A DNA stretch of 64,000 nt. Source: Tethya wilhelma. Lineage: Eukaryota; Porifera; Demospongiae; Tethyida; Tethyidae. The stretch is taken from contig CAXIPT010000010.1 of assembly GCA_964030475.1 (NCBI GenBank), positions 1,464,240 through 1,528,239 of the forward strand, in the 5' to 3' direction. The notes under the pieces are model-generated. The model had not been told where the DNA came from. It was given only the letters and a program-made list of their open reading frames with translations, and searched no databases. A program made the translations under genes and the position numbers. Positions 49,977 through 61,576 of the stretch are shown one piece after another (the stretch's first letter is position 1; each line of letters starts with the position of its first letter).

Positions 49977-50213
49977 TTACTGTGACTAGGACACAGTTGT
50001 AGTGAATTTAGTAGGACCGCGCGCAAATTGTTTACAATGAGATCAGAGCCGGCTTTTGCTGAAGCTTCTAGCTGTGTCTTGGCGGATCGACTGAAGGGTC
50101 TATAACCATAATAAGGAACATTGCGCATGCGTAGTAAGTGTGCGTATCCGTCGTGTGCGAGAGCGGAGATCATGAAGACAAGATTGAAGGGGCATACTCG
50201 TACAGGCTAAGGG
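49977..50213. promoter_or_regulatory. Divergent promoter between the DED-like gene and oxidase gene 1
   Basis: 237 bases separate the two start codons. It contains TTGCGCATGCGTAG (about 50122), an NRF1-like half-palindrome, and no TATA box. Confidence 0.5.
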
Positions 50214-51718
50214 ATGTTGGCTCAGATTGCTCTGACTTTGATCCTTGCATTTGTCATAGGGTTCCTTTTGAAGACGCTGCTATCACACTCTAAGAAAGGT
50301 CATCATGCCGAAGCACTGAACAGTGTCAAAGATTTTGAGAATCTAGCCAAGTCTCGTGTCCCACCAGCATTCTGGGCATTTATTTCTTGTGGGAGTGGTG
50401 AAGAACTCACTTTGAGAGACAATGTTGCTGCATATGACAGGTAGACAACATATTTATTTACTCGGAAATTTAAAGCCTAAAGCTATTGTATTGTACACAA
50501 CTTACAGTATTTTAATTAATATGATGACTGAGATACTTCTGGGTTGATACAGTATCAACTTATATACCATGTGATAATGTCCATATTGGTATATAGGTAT
50601 TCCGGATGATTATCATGTTAGCGCCAAAATTAAATAGGCTATGCCGTTAAAGACATTTAAAATAAACAAACCGTTCAGTGCTAATAGCTGGGTAATTTCT
50701 CAGACTAACAAAAATTGGGCCTTCATGATCATCAAGTACACGTTTTGATGTTTTGTTACATTATGGAAGTTTATATGGTAAAAATTAAACAAAATCAACA
50801 CAAACAAACAAACAGCTTGAGCTGGTCTAAAGATAAACACATGCACACCACTAGTTTAGCGGCTAAGCCTTACCATGAGCTATCTTTTGATACCAAAAGT
50901 TGGGTCTAAGCTTCCACAGATACCATGCACTTTTCAATAAATTTCTTAGCATCTGGAATCCCTAAGTTGGCATTCAATGCTCACCTACATGCCTATATTA
51001 ATAATTATATGTAATGTATATATATATATATATATGTATGTGTACTAATATTAATATAGGTATCTGATTCGATATGTATATACCGTATAGCAGGTAAACT
51101 TGGCGAGAATTAAATTTGGCGAATTGGCGAATTATTCTTCAAATCGCCAAATTAAAAATCGCCAAACAGTTTAATACGCATGTGCGCCCATGCATATAAA
51201 CTATGCAGCGTACGGAATTGAATCGCCAGATTAAAAATCGCCAATAATCCCAAAATGGGAATTCGCCAAATTTTAAGCCCGCCAAATTTACCCGCTATAC
51301 GGTATATAATGTAATATATAATGTATATGTACTAATATCAATATAGGTATCTGATTCGTCCTCGCTACTTGAGGGATGTCTCGGCTGTTGATATGAGAGT
51401 GACACTGTTTGGAGATGAGATGAACTTTCCTGTCGGAGTTTCTCCATTTTTACCTTATACTGCCAATGGCCCAGTGACAGTTTCTAAAGCCTGTGTCAAT
51501 TTAGGCACATGGATGATAGTGAACAGTATAGTTGGTGTAAAATTAGAGGAAGTGGCTAAATGCACAGAAGAAAAGTACATAATATAATAATAGTGCCCGA
51601 CATATAGTGGGAAACTTTTGCTATTCCGAACTGATAGAGACCTATAGCTGTTCACAATTGCACCGTGTACATTCAGGTTCTACAAACCACACTGTGACAC
51701 ACACACACACACACACAC

Positions 51719-51775
<57 letters not shown>

Positions 51776-52844
51776 GCACACACACGCACACACACACACA
51801 CATGTATTCACAGTGGAACTATTTGGTACAATCTGATGAGTGGCATCAGAATGGATCTGTGCAAAGAACACATCTGTCGAGCTGAAAAATCAGGCATCAA
51901 AGCTTTGGTTATCACCATAGATGAACCTGTTTTTGGATCATCAAAAGAGATCAATGTACCAAAGGCTTTGGCTGCAGCCAATTTAGTGTTCCCGAACTAC
52001 AATATTTATGACTTTAATGCTATGTACAAGTTTACATTTGACAACTTGGTAGTTCCCACAACAACCTGGGATAAGATTGCCAAGATTCGAAGTCTGACTC
52101 ATCTTCCGATTATACTGAAGGGGATAATGACAGCTGAGGATGCCAGGGAAGCTATCAAACATGACATTCAGGTGAAACAAACAATGTGTGACTGTCGTTC
52201 TTTAGCTAATGTGGTCTTTATTATGTACATAATTGTAAATGTTATTACAGGGTATCATTGTCTCTAACCATGGTGGTAGACAGATGGATGGAGTACCAGC
52301 CACTATTGATGTCCTCAGTAAGACACAAACCTTGCATGTGACTCGCAACAGGTCAGTGTGATAGTCTCCTCCCACCCTAAAGGTGAGGTGGTGTCTGCTG
52401 TTGAGAACAAGGTGGATGTGTTCATTGATGGTGGTATCAGAAAGGGGACAGATGTCTTCAAAGCATTAGCACTTGGAGCCAAAGCTGTCTTTATAGGTTG
52501 GTTAAAACTTCCCAATTTTGTTGCCTATCATTACAATAATTAATATTTAAACTAAACTTTTTTTTAATCATCCAGGTAGACCTGCCATTTGGGGACTGGA
52601 ATACAATGGTTTAGAAGGAGTCAAAAGTGTACTCACTATACTGAGGGTATGATGTGAGATATTTATTGTGGATGAAAATTTGTGTGACATTCACTGTAAC
52701 TTTGTTTCTTTCATATACTATTAGGATGAGTTGAAACTGGCCATGCAGTTGTCTGGATGTGCTAACTTGTCAGATATCAGGAAGAACAATGTCGTGGTCC
52801 ATGAATCACACTACTGTGGTTGCCATGGGAGACAACACTGTTAA
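50214..52844 (+). CDS. Membrane-anchored 2-hydroxy-acid-oxidase-like protein, gene 1
   Basis: Seven exons: 50214-50440, 51347-51574, 51814-52171, 52251-52317, 52383-52496, 52576-52646, 52725-52844 (394 aa). Belongs to the FMN-dependent alpha-hydroxy-acid oxidases (HAO1/glycolate oxidase, TIM barrel). An N-terminal helix (residues about 4-23) replaces the usual free start. Retained: the RPRYLRDVS block, Asp in ITIDEP, Lys in [11 protein letters not shown], and SNHGGRQ with catalytic His and Arg, [14 protein letters not shown]. Not retained: the LYVY segment with catalytic Tyr (Tyr129 of spinach glycolate oxidase), here Gly; Trp108, here Ile; and substrate Arg164, here Ser. The C-terminus (..CHGRQHC) is not a peroxisomal SKL-type signal. 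FMN binding is plausible; classical oxidase activity is doubtful. A MITE lies in intron 1 and duplicates the exon 2 acceptor. Confidence 0.85.
51081..51304. mobile_element. MITE with TACCGTATAGCAGGTAAA ends, flanked by a 31-base duplication
   Basis: It starts TACCGTATAGCAGGTAAA and ends TTTACCCGCTATACGGTA; the interior has many AATTTGGCGA / TCGCCAAATT pairs. On both sides (51041-51071 and 51328-51358) a 31-base stretch recurs with one change; it includes the splice acceptor and first 12 bases of oxidase exon 2. Confidence 0.85.
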
Positions 52845-53632
52845 AAAACTATGCCTTATCTTATAAACTCCAACTTCTGGATTTTTCTAGCAGTTGCAAC
52901 TTATAAACTAGTTACCTTTAATTTCTCTTTTTTTTGCATTGTATGACTATGGGCACACTGTAGTGTGGGGTCGGATCTATAGTACGCATGTATAAAATTT
53001 AAAATTTCCCACGCTATCCTGTCATGGTGGATGCAATGGTCAGGCTAAAATGCATGATGTGGTGGTTGTATGTTGGATGGACCTTATTCTTGGCTTTCTG
53101 TGTTTGATTTCTCGTTTTAAAAACTCCTAAAAGTCTCTAAACAGGTATACGTTTATGAGTATTCTTTAGATCACTATACACAGAGCTGTTTGTGCACAGT
53201 CTGCGTGCAATTTAAAATTCTTGTTAAGTTAACAAATTAACCTGTGTGGGATAATAATTTATTAACAATAATTTGGTATAATAATATTATGGGCCTATAT
53301 ACTCACCTGACCTGCAGCTGAGGCTAAGGGACACTATCATCACTGATCTTAATTTTGTTATGGATATTAATTATTATGATGCTATTACGTTTGTCTAACC
53401 ATGCATAATGGTAGACAATTATTATTGGATGGCCATGCATGCATATGCAAGCCACTATATATCCGTGGCATATACATCCCACCCATTTGACACAGAGTCG
53501 GCAGGTAAGCTATAGGTGCACATATGCATGGTGGATGAGTTTATAGTCATTGATCGACCAATGATGGTGGTTATCTTCAGATGCGTTCATGATGCACTAG
53601 CTACTTGCAATTGAGGGTCTGTAGCTTAATAG

Positions 53633-53709
<77 letters not shown>

Positions 53710-54242
53710 GTGACCGTGAAAACAGAAGGAAGTTATATACTGACAATATTGTATACATGAATATTGGACAGAAACGAGGTGACTGAGAGTCTGAACCAAT
53801 TAATAAATTAATATGCTATATATAGTATAATTCTATTAGTGTTAGCATAAATGATTAATTAATGCAGCACTATAATAGCATGTTCAGTGATATCAATCGG
53901 TAAAGATCATCAAATTCAAGTGCATAACAGGAACAATTTTTGCACTGTTTTCATCCCGTCATGGATATTTATAATATCCATGATCCGGTGTTGGCTGGCT
54001 ACTGATTACTGACACTGCCTCGCGAAGGTGCTAAAGTGATGATAACTCATAAAGGCTGCATGACTTAAATTACATTTTTGCGGTGTAGCTTATGCTGGTG
54101 TAAGTTAGTGTAAATTACACTAACTTACGCCAGCTGCTGTAATAAAAGAAGTGCAAATATAATAATCGTTAAAAAGTGCTATTTCAAGTCTAATTTTTGC
54201 CATGCTGACATGTAGACTGTGTATTGGTATAATAGAGTTGCA
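52845..54242. other. Intergenic stretch between oxidase genes 1 and 2
   Basis: AT-rich. It contains an AAT trinucleotide microsatellite (about 53632-53708) and a 41-base near-perfect palindrome (54094-54134; 20-base arms with one mismatch, one-base loop). A smaller hairpin lies near 53962 (CATGGATATTTATAATATCCATG region). No exon is seen. Confidence 0.6.
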
Positions 54243-54512
54243 ATGAATAACTTGGGAGCATTAATAGTACTAACTGTTGTTAGTCCTCTGATATTATTTG
54301 TGTGGATTTTACTCAAGAAGTTTGTTTCTAAAAAGAGTGTACTGCAATCACAGTCTGTACCTGTACATATTGATGAAGTCAAACAACTAGCCAAATCTGT
54401 TGTGCCCAAAAGCCATTGGGCATTTTACTCCTGTGGGACAGGAGATGAAATCACTTTGAAGGACAATGTTGCTTCTTATAACAAGTTTGTTATATAATTG
54501 TTATACATGTGC

Positions 54513-54601
<89 letters not shown>

Positions 54602-54602
54602 N

Positions 54603-54687
<85 letters not shown>

Positions 54688-56741
54688 AGCTAGTGTGCAT
54701 ACCAGATCATTAATAATGGTTACATACTGTCAACCATTTGATGGCGGAGATCAAACATAGACATAGATAAGGCAGTTCATCTTTGCTTTAGTGCTTTCAG
54801 AGCTTGTTTCTTATACTGACTATATAATAGGGACTGACGAAGAGTTTTTGTGGAATACTGCTTTACGAAACACTCGTATAGTGAGCAGACTCGACCTCAT
54901 TCAGCGTGAGTCCAAGAATCAACAAACCTCACTATAATAATTATTTCCCAAGCAAGTAAGCAATTTTTTAAAAACTCTTTGCTAGACCCTCACAATTACA
55001 GTTTTATTTCTGCGTGTCTGCCTTGATTCACTCCACTAAGCCTAGTAACTGTTGCAGATACTTGATGGCAAAAAATTGCTAAATTTTGAGGTCTTTGCTT
55101 CAGTTAGCTATAAACTTGTGCTAACAACCAAATTCAGCCTAGAGTAGCATAAATTATAGCTGAACTAGTGTGTAAAGCCTCAGCACAATGGGCAATGAGC
55201 ACTTTTTGCTAAATACTGAATAATGTGCAGTGTGGTCTTGCAATTATTTTGCTTGTATCTCGGAACCTTAAGATATCTGATTCGTCCTCGCTACTTGAGG
55301 GATGTCTCTGACATTGACATGAGAGTGACGATTTTCGGAGATGTGATGAACTTTCCTATCGGAACAAGTCCCACTGGATTTTATTCTCCATCACACCATG
55401 GAGGTAAATGATTACAATAGTTAGCTTTCATTTCTAGTCTAACTTGCTTATTATTGAAAATTTTGTCTAATAAGGTGAAAGAGACATTGCTGCAGCCTGT
55501 TCAAATCTTGGGACATGTATGATAATGAGTGATTTTGCCAGCATCAAATTGGAAAAAGTGTCAAAGGCATTTTATGAAAAGTAATAATAATAATTATGGA
55601 ACAGAAAATTGTTATTATAAGAAACTATAATATTATTATATATCTGTAGTAGACTTGCAGGAGGAGCCATTTGGTACACTATGCAGCCTGGATCAACTGA
55701 TCAAGTTTTCCATGAATTTATTGGTCGGATAGAGAAATCCCGCTTCAAAGCCTTAGTTCTTACTATTGACCAGAAACTCCCAGGGAAGAGAAAGTATTCG
55801 GTTTCTAGGGACTTCATTGACAACATGAAATTTCTCAATTATGATGTTTCCAGTGGAAAATATCTACATGATTACTTCTACAAACATTTAGCAGACCTCT
55901 CCGTGACTTGGGAGAAAATCGACTGGATTAAAAGTTGTACTAAACTTCCCATTATTCTGAAGGGAATAATGACAGCTGAGGATGCCAGGGAAGCTGTCAA
56001 ACATGACATTCAGGTACTAAGTAGAACAATGGGTCATTCATAACCATTGTTGTCCTACCTGAATTTATGGCATTATATAAGCTAGGATCTATCTTGTAAT
56101 CGGTGTAATAATGTAAATGTTATGACAGGGTATCATTGTCTCTAACCATGGTGGAAGACAGTTGGACGGAGTACCAGCCACTATTGATGTCCTAAGTAAG
56201 ATACAAACCTATATACATGTGTCCACAACAGGTCATTGATAGTCTCTCTCCAACCCATATAAGGTGAGGTGGTGTCTGCTGTGGGGAACAAGGTGGATGT
56301 GTTCATTGATGGTGGTATTAGAAAGGGAACAGATGTCTTCAAAGCATTAGCACTAGGAGCCAAAGCTGTCTTCATTGGTTGGTTAAAAGTTTAAAACTTC
56401 CCTATACTTTATCCGTTTATCAATATTGCTTATCATTATGATAATTTTAACCAACATTTTTATTTAACCATTCAGGTAGACCTGCCATTTGGGGACTGGA
56501 ATACAATGGTTTAGAAGGAGTCAAACATGTACTCACTATACTGAGGGTATGATGTGAGATATTTATTATGGATGAAACTTAGTATGACATTCACTGTGAC
56601 TTGTTTCTTTCACAGGATGAGTTGAAACTGGCCATGCAGTTGTCTGGATGTGCTAACTTGTTGGACATCAGGAAGAACAATGTCGTGGTCCATGAATCAC
56701 ACTACCATGGTTGCCATGGGAGACAACATGCTCCACCCTAA
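54243..56741 (+). CDS. Membrane-anchored 2-hydroxy-acid-oxidase-like protein, gene 2
   Basis: Eight exons: 54243-54484, 55273-55403, 55475-55580, 55650-56013, 56129-56195, 56264-56377, 56476-56546, 56616-56741 (406 aa). Same family and layout as gene 1, with one more intron dividing the exon that is 228 bases long in genes 1 and 3. Residues about 5-27 are a membrane anchor. The barrel end ([41 protein letters not shown]) is almost identical to its neighbours, while the middle (exons 3-4) has diverged most. The catalytic Tyr position again reads Gly, Trp108 reads Phe, but the Arg164 position seems kept (GKRK). The C-terminus (..GRQHAPP) has no peroxisomal signal. An upstream in-frame GTG is not used as start. 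Intron 1 begins with a long TG microsatellite. Confidence 0.85.
54516..54686. repeat. Long TG microsatellite with one unknown base
   Basis: An uninterrupted GT run except for n at 54602, which probably marks a join within the repeat, so its true length is unknown. Confidence 0.97.
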
Positions 56742-56953
56742 GTCTAATGTATTTTTGCTTTGAACTGTAAAGGAAATTACTTTACTTTCAATTATGCATT
56801 GTCAGGCTGTCAAAAAAATTTAATTAGTGGTCTGCAAAGATGAATGTCATTAAAGGTTACAATAATTACTAGTATAGCCAAAGGTTGCTCTAATTGATCA
56901 CGACCTCTGATCATGATCTGCTTCTGTGCTAGCTGAGAATCAGATACAGGATC

Positions 56954-59900
56954 ATGTTGATCATTGCTCTAACTCTGGTCCTTGCATTTGGCATAGGATT
57001 CCTAGTGAGGAGGCTCTTAGCACACTTACAGAAAGGTATATATGTGATGGTACACTTTCATTGTCTAGCTATAATTCTGTAACATAAATTTTATTACCAC
57101 GGTATAGTCATGATTTAAATCAGCCTGCATGTGCCTGCCTGAATTTATCAAGCTTGCATGAGCACTGTATTGTTTATACCGTCAGTCCTATAGCAGTTGA
57201 AATATCTACAGCTTTACAATATTATATGCAGCTGAGTGTCGGAACACTTAATTATTGAGTTTTGACAACATAATGGTAAAAATTATTCACTTCAATTGTA
57301 ATGCATGCATACATGTACAGATAGAAGGGTGGTGAAAGTTGAAGAATCATCAACTGTACCAACTACCGTCAAAGACTTTGAGAGGCTAGCGCAGTCTTGT
57401 GTCCCAGAGGCAAACTGGGCCTATCTCTCATGTGGTAGTGGCAAAGAACTCACCTTAAGGGACAACGTTGCTGCCTATGACAGGTATAATACTACCCTCG
57501 TATACCCAAGCTCCACCCATCAAAAGAAGGGAGAGGACTTGGTACACACAGTTTGCACATGCTCAATTTTTCCAGTTATAAACACTGGAAAAACTCTAAT
57601 ACTAGGGTGATGCAAAGCATCATGGGGGCGAGCCTGCATGAGTAGCTCTGTGGTCTCAAGGGTAGAGGTACACATGTGCATGTTCTCATGTTGCATCTCA
57701 TGATTCATGGTTGCTGGAGCGAGGTGTTTGAAGACGTAGATTCGGGAGAGCAGAGTTGAAAAACAAGCAAGAGTAGTCACTCCAATGGTGGCTATATGAG
57801 ACAACTAAACCAGTACTGCTTGGTACCTCGTACACTTGCTGTATATAGGGGACTTTGCTTGCAAACTCTTCTCACTCTTGACCAACCAGTAGCTAGGTTG
57901 TTAACTGTCATGTATATAGGCATCTCCAGGGTGCTGACAGTTGTAGATATGAAGCACTCTCCATCGCATATTTGTGTTGAGTGGCTTCCCTTTGGCGCCA
58001 CTGTACTACACCTTGAGAGTCTCCTTTCCAGTTGCTATAAGATACATCAAGTTGATTCTGTTTTATATATCTATACCTAGATGCCGGGTATAAATGTCAT
58101 GAAAGAAGAGGTCACGAGGCAGCATTTCTTGATTGAGAAGAAGACGATATCTCTGTCAGAATGTCAGTGTCACTGTGAAATTGTCAATTAGCTGATTAGC
58201 TAGGAAGTTTTCTCAGCAGTGTTGAAGAGCAATTTGGCCATCACTCATGCCTGGGCGGAGCAAGTGTGAGAGGCTTGGCTAGCATGGAGTCATAGTTGCT
58301 CAATGTTAAATTTGCTCCTGCATGAGGTGTAGTCTCTCTAGGTCTGCTTCAAGAGAAGGTATCTCTCACTGAGGAGTAGTGTCCCCATGGCAGTGTCTGC
58401 TCAGATGCTTCAGCTCTAGACGAGGCTCTCTCAGCCTCAGGAGTGGTCTATAATTTGGTTTCAATTTGAGCTCTGACAGTTCGGCTCCTTATGAGTGGTC
58501 TGCGCAGCGTTGTCTCTGCGTCGAGTCTCCTTTCTCTTTCGCTCTCTCAAGATCTATGCCTGTCTCTAAGCAAGCTAGCTACAGTCTCTGCCGGCCAAGT
58601 GTACGTGTATATATTGAGCAATTCCAAATTTCAATATTTCTGTGACGTAATCTGGACTGCATATTACCGTTCGAATAATTTGAATATACGGAAAGTGTCC
58701 ACCGTGTACAAGCAAACCAACAGAAATTTTACCAGTTACAAAGACCATGTGGGGCTCGCTCAGGCTCGCCCCAATTATTGTATACATATTTCCAGTTAAT
58801 TCTCGCAGTTATAAAGATTACAAAGTTAATCACCTTTGTTTGACCTATGATAGTGCAATGGTTAGCAGTTGGAACACAGAAACTGTTTACTTGCTCCGCT
58901 CTCTAAGGCTACTTATACCATTATACTTGCATGTGAATCAGTAATTGTAAATAGTATGTATACTTTCTCTTCCCAGATATCTTATTCGTCCTCGCTACTT
59001 GAGGGATGTCTCAGCTGTTGATATGAGAGTGACGCTATTTGGAGAAGAGACAAACTTTCCGATCGGAGTCTCCCCAACTTCGCTACTCTCCACCAACAGT
59101 CACAGAGGTATAATTATGCACACTACCAGCTTACCAAGTCTATCATACGTACGGTAGTACGTATAGTAGGAATGGGTCGATTGTCCCATAGACACAATAC
59201 AAAATGTTGGCCACCATAAAAATCTAGTCAAACAAAATTAAGCCTTCAAAGTTGCTCAGAGGTTCTCAATGATAGACTACCAACTGCATGCAAGGCCTAA
59301 AACTCACAAAAACTTTCCTCAGCACTCGTAAAGAGCGCTAGTGGGAAGCCACCATAGTGCCATTTTTGTTCTCCTAACTTACGTACTTACGTACTTACGT
59401 CAGTACTTCCTAACTGACTTACTTGAAAAGGATTTCCAGAGAACCAGAATGTGTTGAGCCAACTTTGACAGCACAAAGTAAGTTCTTTTCATGGGTACTG
59501 CATTCTTTGATACTCGTTTTCATCATGAATAGGCCTAAACAAAAACTAGAAAGCTTTGAAACTTAGTGTATAAATTCATGTACTACAATGCAGCCATCTT
59601 TGTAGGTAGAGTTCAAAGGTCATTATCCACGTGGCATTATTATACTATCATGTGAATTAACGCCTTTTCCCCATATTTTTGAGTCAAATTACGGTATTGT
59701 TAAGCAAGTTTCGATTGACTGGCTGAATTTTTCTGTCTCTAGGTATCTAATTCGTCCTCGCTACTTGAGGGATGTCTCAGTTGTTGATATGAGAGTGACA
59801 CTGTTTGGAGATGAGATGAACTTTCCGATCGGAATCTCCCCTACCATTCCTCATTCTTCCGGAGGAGAGCTGAACACCTCTAAAGCGTGTGCTGATTTGG

Positions 59901-60007
59901 GAGCGTGGATGATACTGGGTGGCTCCTGTAGTGTTCGGATGGAGGAGGTCGCCAAAAACTTCGATGATAGGTAAAATAGTTTTCACACACACACACACTC
60001 ACACACA

Positions 60008-60053
<46 letters not shown>

Positions 60054-61122
60054 TTTTAAAGTGGTAGATCAGCTTGGTATGACATCATAGCTGGTGCCAA
60101 CATGGACATTGCCAAGCAGCTCATAAGTCGAGCGGAAAAGTCAGGTTTCCGAGCTTTAGTCATCACCATTGATCATCCAACATCAGGAACTTCAAAAGAA
60201 GCCACTGCACAAGAGGCTTTAGTTGATTCAAAGTTTCCAAATTATGGCATATTCGACTTAAAAGCTCTCTACGAGTTTTATGATAAGTATTTAGTTGATG
60301 CTTCAGTCACCTGGGATAAGATTGATAAGATTCGCAGTCTGACTCATCTTCCCATCGTACTAAAGGGGATAATGACAGCTGAGGATGCCAGGGAAGCTGT
60401 CAAACATGACATACAGGTACGTAATGAAAATTTTTGAAGTCTCTGTATTCATGAATGCAGCAAATTGATCGTGGTTTTGTAATTACAGGGTATCATTGTC
60501 TCTAACCATGGTGGTAGACAGTTGGACGGAGTACCAGCCACCATTGATGTTCTAAGTAAGGCACCATAATAATGATCATGCCGTCTTGTGTGCACAATTT
60601 GTTACAACTATTNCCCACTCCCTCTTTCCTCTCACCACAACCATGTACCACCAAACATCTTAGGTGAAGTGGTGGTTGCTGTTGAGAACAAGGTGGATGT
60701 TTTTATTGATGGTGGTATTAGAAAGGGAACAGACATCTTCAAAGCATTAGCACTTGGAGCCAAAGCTGTCTTCATAGGTTCGTTAAAACTTCCCTATTTT
60801 GTTGCTTTATCATCACAATAGTTTTAACCAAACTTTTTATTTAACCATCCAGGTAGACCTGCCATTTGGGGACTGGAATACAATGGTTTAGAAGGAGTCA
60901 AAAGTGTACTCACTATACTGAGGGTATAAGCAATTTATGAATAAAACTTGGCGTCCATGATATATATTCATTAAGAAATTGACCGTTTTGTATGTTATTA
61001 CTTACTCACAGGATGAGTTGAAACTGGCCATGCAGTTGTCTGGATGTGCTAACTTGTTGGACATCAGGAAGAACCATGTCGTGGTCCATGAATCACACTA
61101 CCATGGTCAACATATCGACTGA
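56954..61122 (+). CDS. Membrane-anchored 2-hydroxy-acid-oxidase-like protein, gene 3
   Basis: Eight exons: 56954-57035, 57321-57483, 59743-59970, 60068-60416, 60489-60555, 60664-60777, 60853-60923, 61012-61122 (394 aa, all in phase). The anchor helix is in exon 1 ([17 protein letters not shown]), followed by Arg/Lys, so the barrel should face the cytosol. Exon 2 keeps the first FMN-site Tyr (AYLSCGSG), unlike genes 1 and 2, where it is Phe. Lys, His and Arg of the active site are present ([17 protein letters not shown]); the catalytic Tyr position is Gly and the substrate Arg position is Ser. The C-terminus ends HYHGQHID, with no peroxisomal signal. Intron 2 is 2.3 kb and holds a relic exon and a dispersed repeat. 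Intron positions match gene 1 except for the extra one after the anchor. Confidence 0.85.
57484..58976. other. Intron 2 of oxidase gene 3, no recognised gene
   Basis: It includes CATCATGGGGGCGAGCCTGC (57619) and, near the far end, GGCTCGCTCAGGCTCGCCCC (58752), which are partly inverted and might be ends of an old mobile element spanning about 57495-58800. Short open frames on both strands lack family resemblance. Confidence 0.4.
58977..59107 (+). pseudogene. Relic exon of a fourth oxidase gene (gene-2 type exon 2)
   Basis: A 131-base exon-like block with good acceptor (TCTTCCCAG) and donor (GAGGTATAA) encodes the [15 protein letters not shown] segment. Its length and phase-1 end match exon 2 of gene 2, not the 228-base exon of gene 3 at 59743. 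The matching exon 3 is missing; the 0.5-kb dispersed repeat begins 33 bases downstream. Splicing it in place of or with the 59743 exon would break the frame or duplicate the segment, so I take it as a leftover of another tandem copy. Confidence 0.75.
59141..59643. mobile_element. Dispersed repeat of about 0.5 kb, copy 2
   Basis: Same family as 38562-39063, same orientation, about 20 kb away. It lies between the relic oxidase exon and the real exon 3 of gene 3. Confidence 0.88.
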
Positions 61123-61289
61123 TTTACAATTCAATCTTGGTCAGTACTTGAAATAGTTGTTTGTTGTTTTTTTTTTAAATAAACAGAGGTTTCAGTGCAT
61201 ACATAATAAATTTATGGTGGTGATTGAGATGATGTATGCATACTTTGTTATTAGTACTAGTGCATAGGAATGAATTTCAATCTTGTAGT

Positions 61290-61463
61290 TCAATTCATTC
61301 TGGTGACGTGTTTTGTTGCCTTGCCTAGTTCAACTTGGCGAGCATTCTGTCCAAATTCCAATGTACTTACAGTCTCAGCCATGTTATCTTGAAGAGGACT
61401 GATGTTGACAAACATACATGTCTGATGTGTGTGTGTGTGTACGTATGTGTACATGTGTGTACA

Positions 61464-61494
<31 letters not shown>

Positions 61495-61519
61495 ACGTGT
61501 GTGTGTGTGTGTGTGTGTG

Positions 61520-61576
<57 letters not shown>

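Noticed and set aside
49814..50173. Alternative minus-strand frame starting upstream of the DED-like gene
   Set aside because: It overlaps exon 1 in another frame and crosses the divergent promoter; the other frame leads on to a DED-like exon.
54466..54760. CVCVCV-type frames in TG runs here and near 7353, 14224, 41817, 51607 and 61335
   Set aside because: Translations of CA/TG or GA/CT microsatellites, which are open in several frames.
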